Positions 47,400 to 59,500 of a stretch of 64,000 nt of DNA are shown piece by piece (positions within the stretch are counted from its first letter, which is position 1; the number at the start of each line of letters is the position of its first letter). A program made the position numbers and the translations under genes. Under the pieces are notes generated by a model. The model made no database searches. It worked only from the letters and a program-made list of their open reading frames with translations, and was not told where the DNA came from. Source of the DNA: UBA6663 sp044226485 (GTDB taxonomy: Bacteria; Chloroflexota; Anaerolineae; Anaerolineales; UBA6663); NCBI GenBank assembly GCA_044226485.1, contig JBGAGY010000007.1, positions 310,001 through 374,000 of the forward strand, in the 5' to 3' direction.

Positions 47400-47750
47400 C
47401 TGGATGACACGCGACGCGAGGTCAGACGCTCTGGATGACACGCGAGGCGCGAGGTCGGGCGCTCTGGATGACACGCGACGCGAGGTCGGGCGCTCTGGAT
47501 GACACGCGACGCGAGGTCGGGCGTTCTGGATGACACGCGAGGCGCGAGGTCAGGCGCTCTGGATGACACGCGAGGCGCGAGGTCAGGCGCTCTGGATGAC
47601 ACGCGAGGCGCGAGGTCAGGCGCTCTGGATGACACGCGAGGCGCGAGGTCGGGCGCTCTGGATGACACGCGACGCGAGGTCGGGCGCTGGATGGCCCGCG
47701 ACGCGAGGTCGTGCGCTGGATGACACGCGAGGCGCGGGGATGGGCGCTTC
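47400..47750. repeat. minisatellite: about 11 tandem units of 29-33 bp
   Basis: Each unit begins TGGATGACACGCGA, followed by a CGCGAGGTCGGGCGCTC-like tail. Units are 33 bp (GCGAGGCGCG form), 31 bp (GCGACGCG form) or 29 bp near the end, and three adjacent 33-bp units are identical. On the minus strand it reads GTCATCCAGAGCGCCC. Long open frames in several frames here are repeat artefacts. It lies in a gene-free region between the HNH gene and a glycosyltransferase gene. Confidence 0.93.
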
Positions 47751-47863
47751 GTCTGACAGGCCGCGGTTGGAACAAGACCGGCTTCGAAGGCCCAGACCGA
47801 TGCGATGGGCCCCTCAACTCGTTTCATAGGGCCTGGGTCAGGCGTGGCTCGCTGAGCGTCCCG

Positions 47864-48607
47864 TCAAGGGCGTGCCGTCTGCCGGCTTCGGAGCAACCGA
47901 TATTTCTCGAACTCGAACCGCGCCATGAGGACGCTGAGGCGCAGGCCGTGGAAGCCGTCGCGCCAGCCTTCGAGCGTGATGAAGCGCCACCAGAAGTGAC
48001 GCAACGGCTGGCTGAGGAGGTGATGGGGCCTGGCCCTGACGCCTTCCAGGGCGAGCCGGTCAGCGTCGTAGGCCGCGTAGTAGGTCTGCTTCTTGACGAA
48101 CTCGCCGACGGTCTCGTAGTTGAGGTGCACCATCGGCTGTGTGAGGTGACCGGCGTCGCCGTCGAGGAGCACGAGCTCGTGCACGGGCCGGGTCGGGTCG
48201 TAGCGGGCCTTATCGCGACGCAGCAGGCGCAGCTGGTAGTCGGGATACCAGCCTGTGTGTTTCGTCAGCGTGCCGAACAGGTAGTTGTGCCGCGGGATCC
48301 ACCAGCCGGCTTCGGGGCGCGCGAGCACCGAGCGGATCTCCTCCCGCAGCGCTTCGGGGATGCGCTCGTCGGCGTCGACGAACAGCACCCACTCGCTCGA
48401 GACAGAGCGGAGGGCGGCATCGCGCTGCCCGGCGTAGTTGTCGAACGCGCGCGTGATCACTCGTGCGCCTGCCGCGGCCGCGAGGCGGACCGTGCCGTCC
48501 GTGCTGCCCGAATCGAACACGACGACTTCGTCGGCCCAACTCAGGCTGGCCAGACAATCCGGCAGGTGGCGCTCTTCATTGAGCGTGAGGACGATGGCGG
48601 AGAGCAT
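47864..48607 (-). CDS. GT2 family glycosyltransferase (WaaE/KdtX-like)
   Basis: This 247-residue GT-A enzyme begins LSAIVLTLNEERHLPDCLAS and has DEVVVFDSGSTDGTVRLA. The DXD-type motif is EWVLFVDADERIP, and PRHNYLFGTLTKHTGWYPDY and RFEFEKYRLLRSRQTARP are typical of the WaaE-like subgroup. It probably adds a sugar to a cell-surface glycan. It lies 21 nt downstream of another GT2 gene, so the two likely form an operon. Confidence 0.93.
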   Translation of the reverse strand: MLSAIVLTLNEERHLPDCLASLSWADEVVVFDSGSTDGTVRLAAAAGARVITRAFDNYAGQRDAALRSVSSEWVLFVDADERIPEALREEIRSVLARPEAGWWIPRHNYLFGTLTKHTGWYPDYQLRLLRRDKARYDPTRPVHELVLLDGDAGHLTQPMVHLNYETVGEFVKKQTYYAAYDADRLALEGVRARPHHLLSQPLRHFWWRFITLEGWRDGFHGLRLSVLMARFEFEKYRLLRSRQTARP

Positions 48608-48628
48608 GGGCGTGGATGACTCGCGGCG

Positions 48629-49642
48629 TCAATCGCCGGACCCGGAACTCGGCCATTCGGCTGGTGGGAGTGGCCTTCTGCCCTGCCAGGCGCGCATGGC
48701 CTCAGCCAGGGCGGCGTTGCGAGCGGCGCGCTCGTCGGGTGACAGGCGGCCCTGGGTGCTCAATTTGTGGTTGGTGCGGATGCGCCCGCGCAGCGCCAGT
48801 TCGACCAGCATGCGGGTCGCGGCCACCATCAGCGGGCCGTGATAGCGCTGATACAGCCGACGACGGCTGCTCCACAACTGCACGAACGAGCGATTCGGCG
48901 CCTGCTGTGTGCTGCGTCCGCCGAGGTGCACGATGGCGGCAGCCGGGGCGACCCAGATCTCCCAGCCCTGACGACGCAGCCGCCAGTGCGCGTCGATCTC
49001 CTCGCAGTACATGGGGAAGATCTCGTCGAACAGATCTTGCTCACGCAGCACCGTGCCGCGCACGGCGAAGGCGGCCCCGAGCGTGTGGTCCACCTCAAAC
49101 GGGCCGCTCGCATAGGCGCCGGCCGGGTAGCGGCCGTTCAACGGCGACTCGATCAGGCGAGCAAACCGGCCGGGCGGCGGAAAGAGATCGAACGCTGCCT
49201 GTGTCAGGCCTGGAAAGCGGAAGCCAGTGTGCTGCAACGACCCGTCGGCGTTGAGGAGTTGCGGCGCGACCACGGCCGCCGCCGGACGCTGGCGCAAGAA
49301 GTCGACAAGGAGGCGCAACGCGCCGGCCCTGACGAGCGTGTCGGGGTTGAGCACCAGCGCCGCGAACGGCGCCTGCGACGAATCGGCGCCGAGCCCGAGC
49401 CCAAGCGCGTGCAGGCCGAGGTTGTTGCCGGCGCCCATCCCGCGGTTCGGCGCGCGCAGCACCTGCGTGCGCGGGAACTGCTTCGCCAACATCTCTACCG
49501 AGCCGTCGCGCGAATCGTTATCGACCACGACGACTCGTCCGCGCAGACCGCTGCCGGCCAGATCCGCGTACACCGAATCGAGGCACGCCGCGAGCAACTC
49601 ACGGACATTCCAGTTGACGATCACGATCCCGAGGTCGAGCAT
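48629..49642 (-). CDS. GT2 family glycosyltransferase (rhamnosyltransferase-like)
   Basis: This 337-residue GT-A protein has DLGIVIVNWNVRELLAACLD, RVVVVDNDSRDGSVEMLAKQ, RAPNRGMGAGNNLGLHALG, the DXD region ALVLNPDTLVRAGALRLL, and EIFPMYCEEIDAHWRLRRQG with the catalytic-type acidic cluster. This pattern fits the WbbL/rhamnosyltransferase-like group. The C-terminal 40 residues are basic and Pro-rich. It is the first gene of a two-gene minus-strand operon. Confidence 0.93.
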   Translation of the reverse strand: MLDLGIVIVNWNVRELLAACLDSVYADLAGSGLRGRVVVVDNDSRDGSVEMLAKQFPRTQVLRAPNRGMGAGNNLGLHALGLGLGADSSQAPFAALVLNPDTLVRAGALRLLVDFLRQRPAAAVVAPQLLNADGSLQHTGFRFPGLTQAAFDLFPPPGRFARLIESPLNGRYPAGAYASGPFEVDHTLGAAFAVRGTVLREQDLFDEIFPMYCEEIDAHWRLRRQGWEIWVAPAAAIVHLGGRSTQQAPNRSFVQLWSSRRRLYQRYHGPLMVAATRMLVELALRGRIRTNHKLSTQGRLSPDERAARNAALAEAMRAWQGRRPLPPAEWPSSGSGD

Positions 49643-49678
49643 GTCTGCGATTCTAGGCTAATCGAGTGTGGAAGCCAA

Positions 49679-49812
49679 GCGAGGGGCGAAGCGCGAAGCG
49701 CGAAGGGCGAGGAGCGAACGCTACCGCGTTAGGCCCTTCGCCTCTCGCCCTTCGCCTCTCGCCCCTCGCCCCTCGCCCCTCGCCCTTCGCCCTTCGCGCC
49801 TCGCCCCTCGCT
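49679..49812. repeat. degenerate word palindrome, family B, second locus
   Basis: The left arm (49679-49718) is a run of GCGAGGGGCGAAGCGCGAA-like words. The right arm (49732-49812) is a longer run of CTCGCCC/TTCGCCC words. It abuts the stop codon of the Ig-like protein gene (49813-49815, minus strand) and ends about 35 nt before the GT2 start. The arms are unequal in length, as if words had been gained or lost. Confidence 0.9.
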
Positions 49813-51096
49813 TCACTTCGGGCTGATCTCGATCTGGTGAGGATCGGCTCGGTTGTTGTAGATGGCGACGTCTTCCTGAATCAGGCCGACCCAGAAGTAC
49901 TGCGGATTGCGGCTCGTCACGATCTGGTCGAGCACAATGCCGCCGGTCACGACGCTGACACCGCCGGGCTCGAGGTAGTACTGCGGCCGGCCCTGCGAGT
50001 CCGGGATCATGGTCAGGCCGTCCTGCTTGCCGATGGCCCAACGCCACGGGAAGTCGTTCAGACAGGTGTCGCACATGACGCCGACGCGGAACGCGCCCGA
50101 TTCCTGGAAATAGCCGGTGTTGTTGTAGTTCTCGGTCATGCTGGTGTACACGTAGCCCGGCTCGGGCCCGGTCGTGCGCAGCGGCGCCGTGCCGTAGTTT
50201 TGCACCGTGAGTGTGAAGTACAGGGTGTCGTCGAGGCGCACGAACTCCGACGAGAACGTCACCTGGCCGAGCACGATCTCGCCGCGCGGGAGGCCGCCCT
50301 GCGCGATGGCCAGGGGCGCCGTGAAACTCACGCGCTGGCCGACGCGATCCTCAGCCGAAGCCACGACCAGGTAGTCGCCGTTGGGGGGCGGCGTCTCGCC
50401 TAGGTCGATGCCGCCGTCGTAGTTGAATTCGTGCACGCCGGCTTCGCCAGGCTTGCGGCCGGAGGTCGTGCTTTCGGCGATCGGCAGTTGCAGCCCGCCG
50501 TCGGCGTCGGTCAGGTAGACGCGCAGGCCATCTTCCGCGAGGGTCTTCTTCAGGCCGACCGTGATCTGGACGCGATCGTCGAGGCCATCCTGATTCGGCG
50601 TAAAGGTGCGCGGTGACAGCGAGAGCGTGAGGTCGGGCAGTTCGGACTCGGCATCGGCGATGGTCAGCGTGCCGGTGAGGGTGTTCGAGGCGCCTTGATC
50701 GTCGCGGGCTTCGACGAACCAGGTGTACGCGCCGTCGGCGAGCACGCGCGTCGCGACGTTGCCGGTGACGGCCTCGCCCCGCCTGACGTAGCCGTCGACG
50801 ACGCCGCTGAAGTCGACGCTGGCCTCGCCGGTGCCGCGGGGCTGATCGCTCCGGAAGTCGTAGCGCCGGCCGTTTGCGTCCTTGAAGTAGACGGACACTG
50901 TCGCCGGCCGCCGCAGCCGGTAGGTCAGGCGGGTCACGTCGGTGATGCCGTCGGCATTGGGCGTGATCTCGGTCAGCGAGAACGCCGCGGACTCGAGCGG
51001 CGGGCCTGACGGGCTGAGCGTCAGCCAGGCGATGGCCAACGCGATGGCAGTGATGGCGACGGCAGTCGCCACGGTGATCCAAAAGGTTCGTCGCAT
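49813..51096 (-). CDS. membrane-anchored protein with FlgD-type Ig-like domains
   Basis: This 427-residue protein has a single N-terminal helix (TFWITVATAVAITAIALAIA). The extracytoplasmic beta-rich repeats are of the FlgD Ig-like type: LTEITPNADGITDVTRLTYR, VSVYFKDANGRRYDFR, ADGAYTWFVEARDDQG, then FTPNQDGLDDRVQITVGLKK. A C-terminal domain has a CDTC pair and ends with NRADPHQIEISPK. The function is unknown; a surface or envelope role is inferred. ATG 51096 is chosen because it starts just before the helix; in-frame starts at 51132 and 51231 are alternatives. Confidence 0.82.
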   Translation of the reverse strand: MRRTFWITVATAVAITAIALAIAWLTLSPSGPPLESAAFSLTEITPNADGITDVTRLTYRLRRPATVSVYFKDANGRRYDFRSDQPRGTGEASVDFSGVVDGYVRRGEAVTGNVATRVLADGAYTWFVEARDDQGASNTLTGTLTIADAESELPDLTLSLSPRTFTPNQDGLDDRVQITVGLKKTLAEDGLRVYLTDADGGLQLPIAESTTSGRKPGEAGVHEFNYDGGIDLGETPPPNGDYLVVASAEDRVGQRVSFTAPLAIAQGGLPRGEIVLGQVTFSSEFVRLDDTLYFTLTVQNYGTAPLRTTGPEPGYVYTSMTENYNNTGYFQESGAFRVGVMCDTCLNDFPWRWAIGKQDGLTMIPDSQGRPQYYLEPGGVSVVTGGIVLDQIVTSRNPQYFWVGLIQEDVAIYNNRADPHQIEISPK

Positions 51097-51306
51097 GTGG
51101 ACTTTCGCCGGTTCAATGTTACCTGACGCCATCACCGACGCCGGCGGTGGCACTGTCATCCGAGCCGATCTGTGATATTCGTGTAAAGGGCAGGGCGGAC
51201 CGTGACGATCCGTCACCCAAAAAGATGACACCTGCGGCTACACCGCGGGCCGGGTCATGTTAGCATCCCTTGAACCGCCGCTCAACCCTTGGACGAGGTC
51301 CGTGAC

Positions 51307-52698
51307 ATGCCGTTGACATATCAGGAAGCACTCGACTGGATCTACAGCTTCATCGATTTCAGCGCCAAGCGCCTCGACAAGTACGCCGCAGCCGAGTTCA
51401 ACCTGGAGCGGATGGCACGCCTGATGCACCTCATGGGCGATCCACAGCGGCGTTATCCGACGTTGCACCTGGCCGGGACGAAGGGCAAGGGCTCCGTCTC
51501 TTCTTTGTGTGCCAGCGCTCTGACAGCTGGCGGCTACCGCACCGGGTTCTACACGTCGCCGCACCTCGAAGACTTCCGTGACCGCTTCCGCGTCAACGGT
51601 CGCTGGATCCCCCAGGAAGCCGTGATCGAGATCGTGGCCCGCCTGCAGCAGTTCGCGCCCGACGTGCCGGGTATCACGACGTTCGAACTCACCACAGCGA
51701 TCGGCTTCGAGTGGTTCGCGCGCGAGCACGTCGACGTGGCAGTGATCGAGGTCGGCCTGGGAGGTCGGCTTGACGCCACGAACATCCTCACGCCGCGCGT
51801 CAGCGTCATCACTGCCCTGAGCTACGACCACATGGCGCTGCTTGGCGACACTCTGACCCTGATCGCCGGCGAGAAGGCCGGCATCATCAAGCCCGGGGTC
51901 CCGGTGGTCTCGGCGCCGCAGCATGCTGAAGCGCTGACGGTGCTCGAGCTCGTGGCATTCGAGCGCGGCTGCGCGCTCACGCTGACGGGCCGCGACGTCA
52001 AGTTCAAGCCGGTCGAGCATTCGCTCGATGGACAGACCTTCGACGTCTGGACGGGCGAGCAGGCCCGCGACCTTGCCGCGTTGCGCGCGGCCGGTCTGGC
52101 GGTCGCCGGCTGGCGACCCGACCGGCTCGAGATCCCGTTGCTCGGCGCCCATCAAGTCGAGAACGCTGCCACAGCATACGCGGCCCTGCAGGCGCTCGGC
52201 GCGGCCGGGCTGCCCCTCAGCGCCGACGCCATTCGCGAGGGATTCAAGCGGGTGAAGTGGCCGGGGCGATTTGAGGTCATGCATCGATCCCCCTTTGTCG
52301 TCATCGATGGTGCCCAGAACCGCGAATCCGCCCAGCGGCTCCGCGAGGCCGTCGACGCCTACTTCGAAGATCGACGCCTCGTCCTCGTCTTCGGCGCCTC
52401 TGCCGACAAAGACATCGTGGGCATGTTCAACGAACTGCTGCCGCGCGCCTCGGCCGTCATCACCACCCAGGCGGTACACCCGCGAGCCGCGGATCCCGAC
52501 GAGTTGGCCGAGCAGGTGCGCGGCCAGGGCTTCACGGGACCCGTTGAATCGGTGGGCCCAGTCCATCGCGCGTTGACGCGCGCTCGCGAACTCGCGGGCG
52601 GCGACGACGTCGTGCTCGCGACCGGAAGCCTCTTCGTGGTCTCCGAAGCACGCGCGGCTCTGACCGGCGATCCGGCAGCCTACGCCAAGGTGAAGTAA
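51307..52698 (+). CDS. folC: bifunctional folylpolyglutamate/dihydrofolate synthase
   Basis: This 463-residue Mur-ligase-fold enzyme adds glutamate to dihydropteroate and folates, using ATP. It has the P-loop LAGTKGKGSVSS (55-66), the family motif GFYTSPHLEDFRDRFRVNG, and EVGLGGRLDATNI. YDHMALLGDTLTLIAGEKAG, LGAHQVENAATAYAAL and the C-terminal FGASADKDI are further conserved segments. A TTG 18 nt upstream is possible, but ATG 51307 fits the family start. It is followed 167 nt later by lon. Confidence 0.95.
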   Translation: MPLTYQEALDWIYSFIDFSAKRLDKYAAAEFNLERMARLMHLMGDPQRRYPTLHLAGTKGKGSVSSLCASALTAGGYRTGFYTSPHLEDFRDRFRVNGRWIPQEAVIEIVARLQQFAPDVPGITTFELTTAIGFEWFAREHVDVAVIEVGLGGRLDATNILTPRVSVITALSYDHMALLGDTLTLIAGEKAGIIKPGVPVVSAPQHAEALTVLELVAFERGCALTLTGRDVKFKPVEHSLDGQTFDVWTGEQARDLAALRAAGLAVAGWRPDRLEIPLLGAHQVENAATAYAALQALGAAGLPLSADAIREGFKRVKWPGRFEVMHRSPFVVIDGAQNRESAQRLREAVDAYFEDRRLVLVFGASADKDIVGMFNELLPRASAVITTQAVHPRAADPDELAEQVRGQGFTGPVESVGPVHRALTRARELAGGDDVVLATGSLFVVSEARAALTGDPAAYAKVK

Positions 52699-52865
52699 AC
52701 TAAGACCTCCACCGCGCGGCCCATGGCGGCGCGGCGCAGCGACTTCAGGACGATGATTCATCCGGAACGGGGCAATGGCTCTGGGATTCGGATGCGAGGT
52801 CGTTCGCGCCTGTAGGCGCCGCGCGGGAGCGCGATGGGTCGATCTTGTTGGATCAGGGGAAGTAG

Positions 52866-55433
<2,568 letters not shown>

Positions 55434-55446
55434 CCTTTGGTATCAG

Positions 55447-55480
55447 GCGCCCCGGATCACCCAGTGGTCCGGGGCGCTTT
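55447..55480 (+). terminator. lon terminator
   Basis: GCGCCCCGGA (55447-55456) pairs perfectly with TCCGGGGCGC (55468-55477). It is followed by TTTCC and lies 13 nt after the lon stop. Confidence 0.85.
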
Positions 55481-55502
55481 CCATTTCTGCGGGAGAGTTC
55501 TC

Positions 55503-55590
55503 CACGAATTCGCACGAACAAGCCGAAGAGCTCAGCCGCAGTCGGAGGCTGTCCTGCAACCATTCGGGCCCATTCGTCGCTATTCGTGTC
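55503..55590. repeat. degenerate word palindrome, family E (ACGAATTCGC)
   Basis: The left words CACGAATTCGCACGAACAA (55503-55521) are complementary to the right words CCATTCGTCGCTATTCGTG (about 55570-55589), with mismatches, around a 50-nt centre. It occupies the gap between the lon terminator and the SDR gene. Confidence 0.65.
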
Positions 55591-55609
55591 AGCGATACGT
55601 GATGCCATC

Positions 55610-56404
55610 ATGATTGATCTGAAGCAACGAGTCGTCTGGATCACGGGAGCGAGTTCCGGCATTGGGGCGGCGGCGGCCGGGGTGCTGGTGCGCTCGGGCG
55701 CGCGCGTGGTGCTGACGGCCAGACGCGTCGACAAACTTATGGCTGTTGCCGAGCCGTTTGGAGCGGCGGCGGTCGTGGTCGCGGCCGACCTGGCGCGACG
55801 CGACGAACGGCTGCGCGCGCAGGCTGAGGCGCTGGCGGCCTTCGGCCGGATCGACGTGCTGGTGAACAATGCCGGCATCGGGCGATTGGGCTGGCTCGAG
55901 GAGCTATCGGACGAGCGGGTCGAGTCGCAGCTGGCGCTCAACCTCGAGGGCGTGATCCATCTGACCCGTCTGACGTTGCCGGCGATGCTGCAACGGCGCG
56001 CCGGCCACATCATCACTGTGGCGTCGATCGCGGGTCTTGTCGCGCCACCGACCTACAGCATCTACAGCGCCACGAAGTTCGCGGTCCGCGGCTTTTCGGA
56101 AGCTTTGCGGCGCGAGGTCGGGCCGCGCGGCGTGGCAGTGAGCGTGATCTCGCCGGGCGCTGTGTGGGACACGGAGTGGGCGGAAGGCGCGGGCATCGCG
56201 CGCACGTCAGGCATCACCACGCCGGGCTGGCTGACGCTCTCGTCGGCGCAGGTGGCTGGCGCGATCCAGTCGGTCATCGCGCGTCCGCGGGCCGAGATCG
56301 TGATGCCCTGGCCGCTGGCGTTGGCGGCCGGGCTGAACCAGATCGCGCCCGGTTTGGTCGACTGGGCGATGGCGACAGCCTTCACGCGCCGCGAGCGTCG
56401 GTAA
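55610..56404 (+). CDS. short-chain dehydrogenase/reductase (SDR)
   Basis: This 264-residue classical SDR has the NAD(P) motif WITGASSGIGAAAAGVL (TGxxxGxG), the NAG motif VLVNNAGIGRLG, and catalytic Ser (VASIAG) plus the Tyr-Lys pair in YSIYSATKFAVRGFSEALRR. The substrate is unknown. ATG 55610 begins the conserved beta-alpha-beta unit. It converges on mfd; palindrome A copy 3 lies between the two stops. Confidence 0.93.
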   Translation: MIDLKQRVVWITGASSGIGAAAAGVLVRSGARVVLTARRVDKLMAVAEPFGAAAVVVAADLARRDERLRAQAEALAAFGRIDVLVNNAGIGRLGWLEELSDERVESQLALNLEGVIHLTRLTLPAMLQRRAGHIITVASIAGLVAPPTYSIYSATKFAVRGFSEALRREVGPRGVAVSVISPGAVWDTEWAEGAGIARTSGITTPGWLTLSSAQVAGAIQSVIARPRAEIVMPWPLALAAGLNQIAPGLVDWAMATAFTRRERR

Positions 56405-56407
56405 ATC

Positions 56408-56499
56408 GGAAGAAATCGGGAGTGCCCCGATGTCCCCCGATGTGCAACGCGCAAGCGTTGCACATCGGGGGGGACATCGGGGCACTCCCGATTTCTTCC
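56408..56499. repeat. palindromic intergenic element, family A, copy 3
   Basis: Arms 56408-56450 and 56455-56499 share their core with copies 1 and 2. The right arm has two extra G residues in the GGGGG run. It exactly fills the 98-nt space between the convergent SDR stop (56404) and mfd stop (56503), 3 nt from each. Confidence 0.95.
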
Positions 56500-56502
56500 C
56501 GG

Positions 56503-59500
56503 CTAATTCATTCGCGACAACCGGTCCAACAGATACGGTTTCCACTCGCCGCGCGGCATGTAGGGCAGGATCGCGCGGTTCTTCACCAGCCGTTCGGCCC
56601 CGAGCACGCCGTGCGCGAGATACGTCAGGTTCGTCTCCTCCTGCGGGAAGAGCGTGACGACGATATGGCCGTTCTCGCTCGCGATCGCCACCACACCGGC
56701 CCTCGTGGCGCGCAGCTTCACGCGCAGCTGATACAGCAGGTTCTCGACAGGCTCCGGCGCCGGCCCGAAACGCTCTGCGAGCTCGCGCGAAAAACCGTCA
56801 AGCTCGGCCTCATCGCTGATGTTCGCCAGGCGCTGATAGAGCTGGACACGCAGCCGTCGGTCCTCGACGTACTCGGCCGGGATCGCCAACGCCAGCGGCA
56901 GATCCACGTTCGCCGCCTGCAACGCGCCGATCGCGGCGGCCGCGCCTTCGTCCTTCGTCGTTCGTCCTTCGTCTGCGGTCAACGGTCCGCCGTCAACGGT
57001 CTGCCGGCCGCGGTCCTTCTTCAACGCCTTAACCGCCTGGTTCAGCATCTTGGTGTAAAGATGGAAGCCGACCGCCGTGATCTGGCCCGACTGCTTTGGC
57101 CCGATGATGTCGCCGGCGCCGCGCATCTCGAGGTCGCGCATGGCGATGGCATAGCCCGCCCCGAGGTCGGTCTGCTCGGCCAGCGTCTCCAGCCGCTCGC
57201 GCGCCTCGGGTGTCGGGCGGAAGTCTGGGCTGGTGAAGAAATAGGCGTACGCCTGCTGCGTGCTCCGTCCGACGCGCCCGCGCAACTGATACAACTGCGC
57301 CAGACCGAAGGTGTCGGCGCGGTCGACGATCAAGGTGTTGGCGTTCGGGATGTCGAGCCCGGATTCGATGATCGACGTGCACAGCAGCACATCGATCTCA
57401 CCCTCTTCGAAGCGCTCCATGACATGCGAGAGCTGGCCCTCTTCCATCTGGCCGTGGGCGATCTCGACCCGCGCCTCCGGCACCAGCCGGGCCAGCCTGT
57501 CGCGCGCTACGCCGATGCTTTGCACGCGGTTGTGAAGAAAGAACACCTGACCGTCGCGCTCGAGCTCGCGCAGGATCGACTGGCGCGCGAGCTTCTCGTT
57601 CCACGGCCCCACGTGCGTGAGAATCGGCAGTCGTTCTTCAGGCGGCGTGTTGATCGTGCTGATGTCGCGCAGGCCAGTCAGCGACATGTAAAGCGTCCGC
57701 GGGATCGGCGTGGCCGTCAGCGTCAGCACATCCACCTCGGAGCGCATCTGCTTCAGGCGCTCCTTGTGCTTGACTCCGAAGCGCTGCTCCTCGTCGATGA
57801 TCAGCAGACCCAGGTCCTTGAACGTCACATCTTGCCCGAGCAGGCGGTGCGTGCCGATGACGATGTCGACATCGCCAGCGGCCAAACGCGCCAGCGCCGC
57901 CCGGATCTCGCGCGGCTGCCTGAAGCGCGAGAGCATCTCTATCTTCACCGGATACGCCCCGAAGCGCGCCTTGAAGGTGTGCCAATGCTGCTGGGCCAGC
58001 ACCGTCGTCGGCACGAGCATGGCCACCTGAGTCCCGTCCATCACGGCTTTGAAGGCGGCGCGCAGGGCCACCTCGGTCTTGCCGAAGCCGACGTCGCCGC
58101 AGATCAGGCGGTCCATCGGGCGCGGGCGTTCCATGTCGGCCTTGACGTCGCGGATCGCGCGCTGCTGGTCCTCGGTCTCGACGAACGGGAAGCCGCCCTC
58201 CATCTCGGCCTGCCAGGCGGTATCGGACTTGAACGCGCGCCCTGGCACCAGTTCGCGCTTCGCGTACAGCTGCAGCAGTTCGCGCGCCATCTGCTCGACC
58301 GCGGCCTTCGCTTTTTGCTTGGCGTTGAGCCACTCGGCCGAGCCGAGCCGCGACAGGGCCGGCGGCTGATCGCTCGCGCCGACGTAACGCGTCAACCGGT
58401 CGGCGTGCGAGACCGGCACGTAGAGCTCATCGCCCTCAGCGAATTCGAGCACCAGGTAGTCGCGCTCGAGGCCGTCGATGATGCGCTGACCCAGCTCGCG
58501 GAACCGGCCGACACCGTAGTCTTCGTGGACGATCAGGTCGCCGGCCTTGAACTCGGCATAGTTGGTCTCGGGCGCGCCACGGCGCTTGCGCTTGCGGGCG
58601 CGCTGCGGCCTGGCCACGCCGAAGATCTCGGCGTCCGTCAACACAACGATCGCGCTCGGCCGGCTCGCCTGAGCCAGCGCGTCACCGGCAGCGACTTCGT
58701 CCTTCAGCACTAGCCGCCAGCCCTCGCTCAGCCCGCCCGACACGAACGTGACGCTGGCCGGAGCCGGCGAGTCGGTCAGCGCATCGACGGCCGCCGTGGG
58801 GTAGCCTTCCTGCGACCAGAGCTCGGCGAGCCGGCCGGCCTGCCGCGCCACGACGACCGCTGCGGCATTGTCGACGACGAAGTCCGTCAGGCCGGTCAAC
58901 AACGGGCGCACCTGGCCGCCATACCTCGGAGCAGGGCGCAGGGCAGTGAGGGCCGATGAGCCTGAGCCCTCTTCGTCGTCGGCGTCAGCGCCCAGGCTGA
59001 TCACCTGTCTTGAAGAGAGCGCTGCGTCGAGTTCATCCCAGGTCACGTAGGGCGGGGGCGTGGTCGGCAGGATCGTGCCGGCTTCGAGTTGGAAGCTGCG
59101 CTGCTCCTCGGCGTGTTCGATCAACTCGTCGGCCGTTTCTCCGAGTTCAACCTCGCCGTCGAGCAGCACCAGCGCGTCCGGCGTCAGGTAGTCCAACAGC
59201 GTGGCCGGCGCGAACCGCTCGGCGATCTGGAACTCGGCCGGCACGCCAGCGCCGGGCGTGCTCGCCAGGCCTTCGCGCGCCGGCGTCACGGTCAGGATGT
59301 CCAGCGACTCGCCCGATCGCTGCGTGGCGGGCTCGAAGCGACGCAGCGTGTCGATCTCGTCGCCAAAGAGCTCGAGCCGCGCCGGCGCTTCAGCCGCCAC
59401 CGGGAAGATGTCGACGATGCCGCCGCGCCGCGAGAACTGGCCGGGCTCGAGCACCACGCTGACGGGCTCGTAGCCGCTCTCAGCCCACAAAGTCAGCAGA

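Noticed and set aside
47190..47750. CRISPR array
   Set aside because: The units are contiguous near-identical repeats without unique spacers, and no cas genes are nearby.
47030..47827. A 265-codon minus-strand open frame with repeated SSRAPDLAPRV-like peptides
   Set aside because: It is produced entirely by the tandem repeat and neighbouring repeat words; several other frames are also open, and there is no ribosome-binding site or domain.
56164..58713. An 849-codon plus-strand frame overlapping the SDR 3' end, palindrome A and mfd antisense
   Set aside because: It passes through the palindrome and then antisense to mfd; no domain is recognisable.
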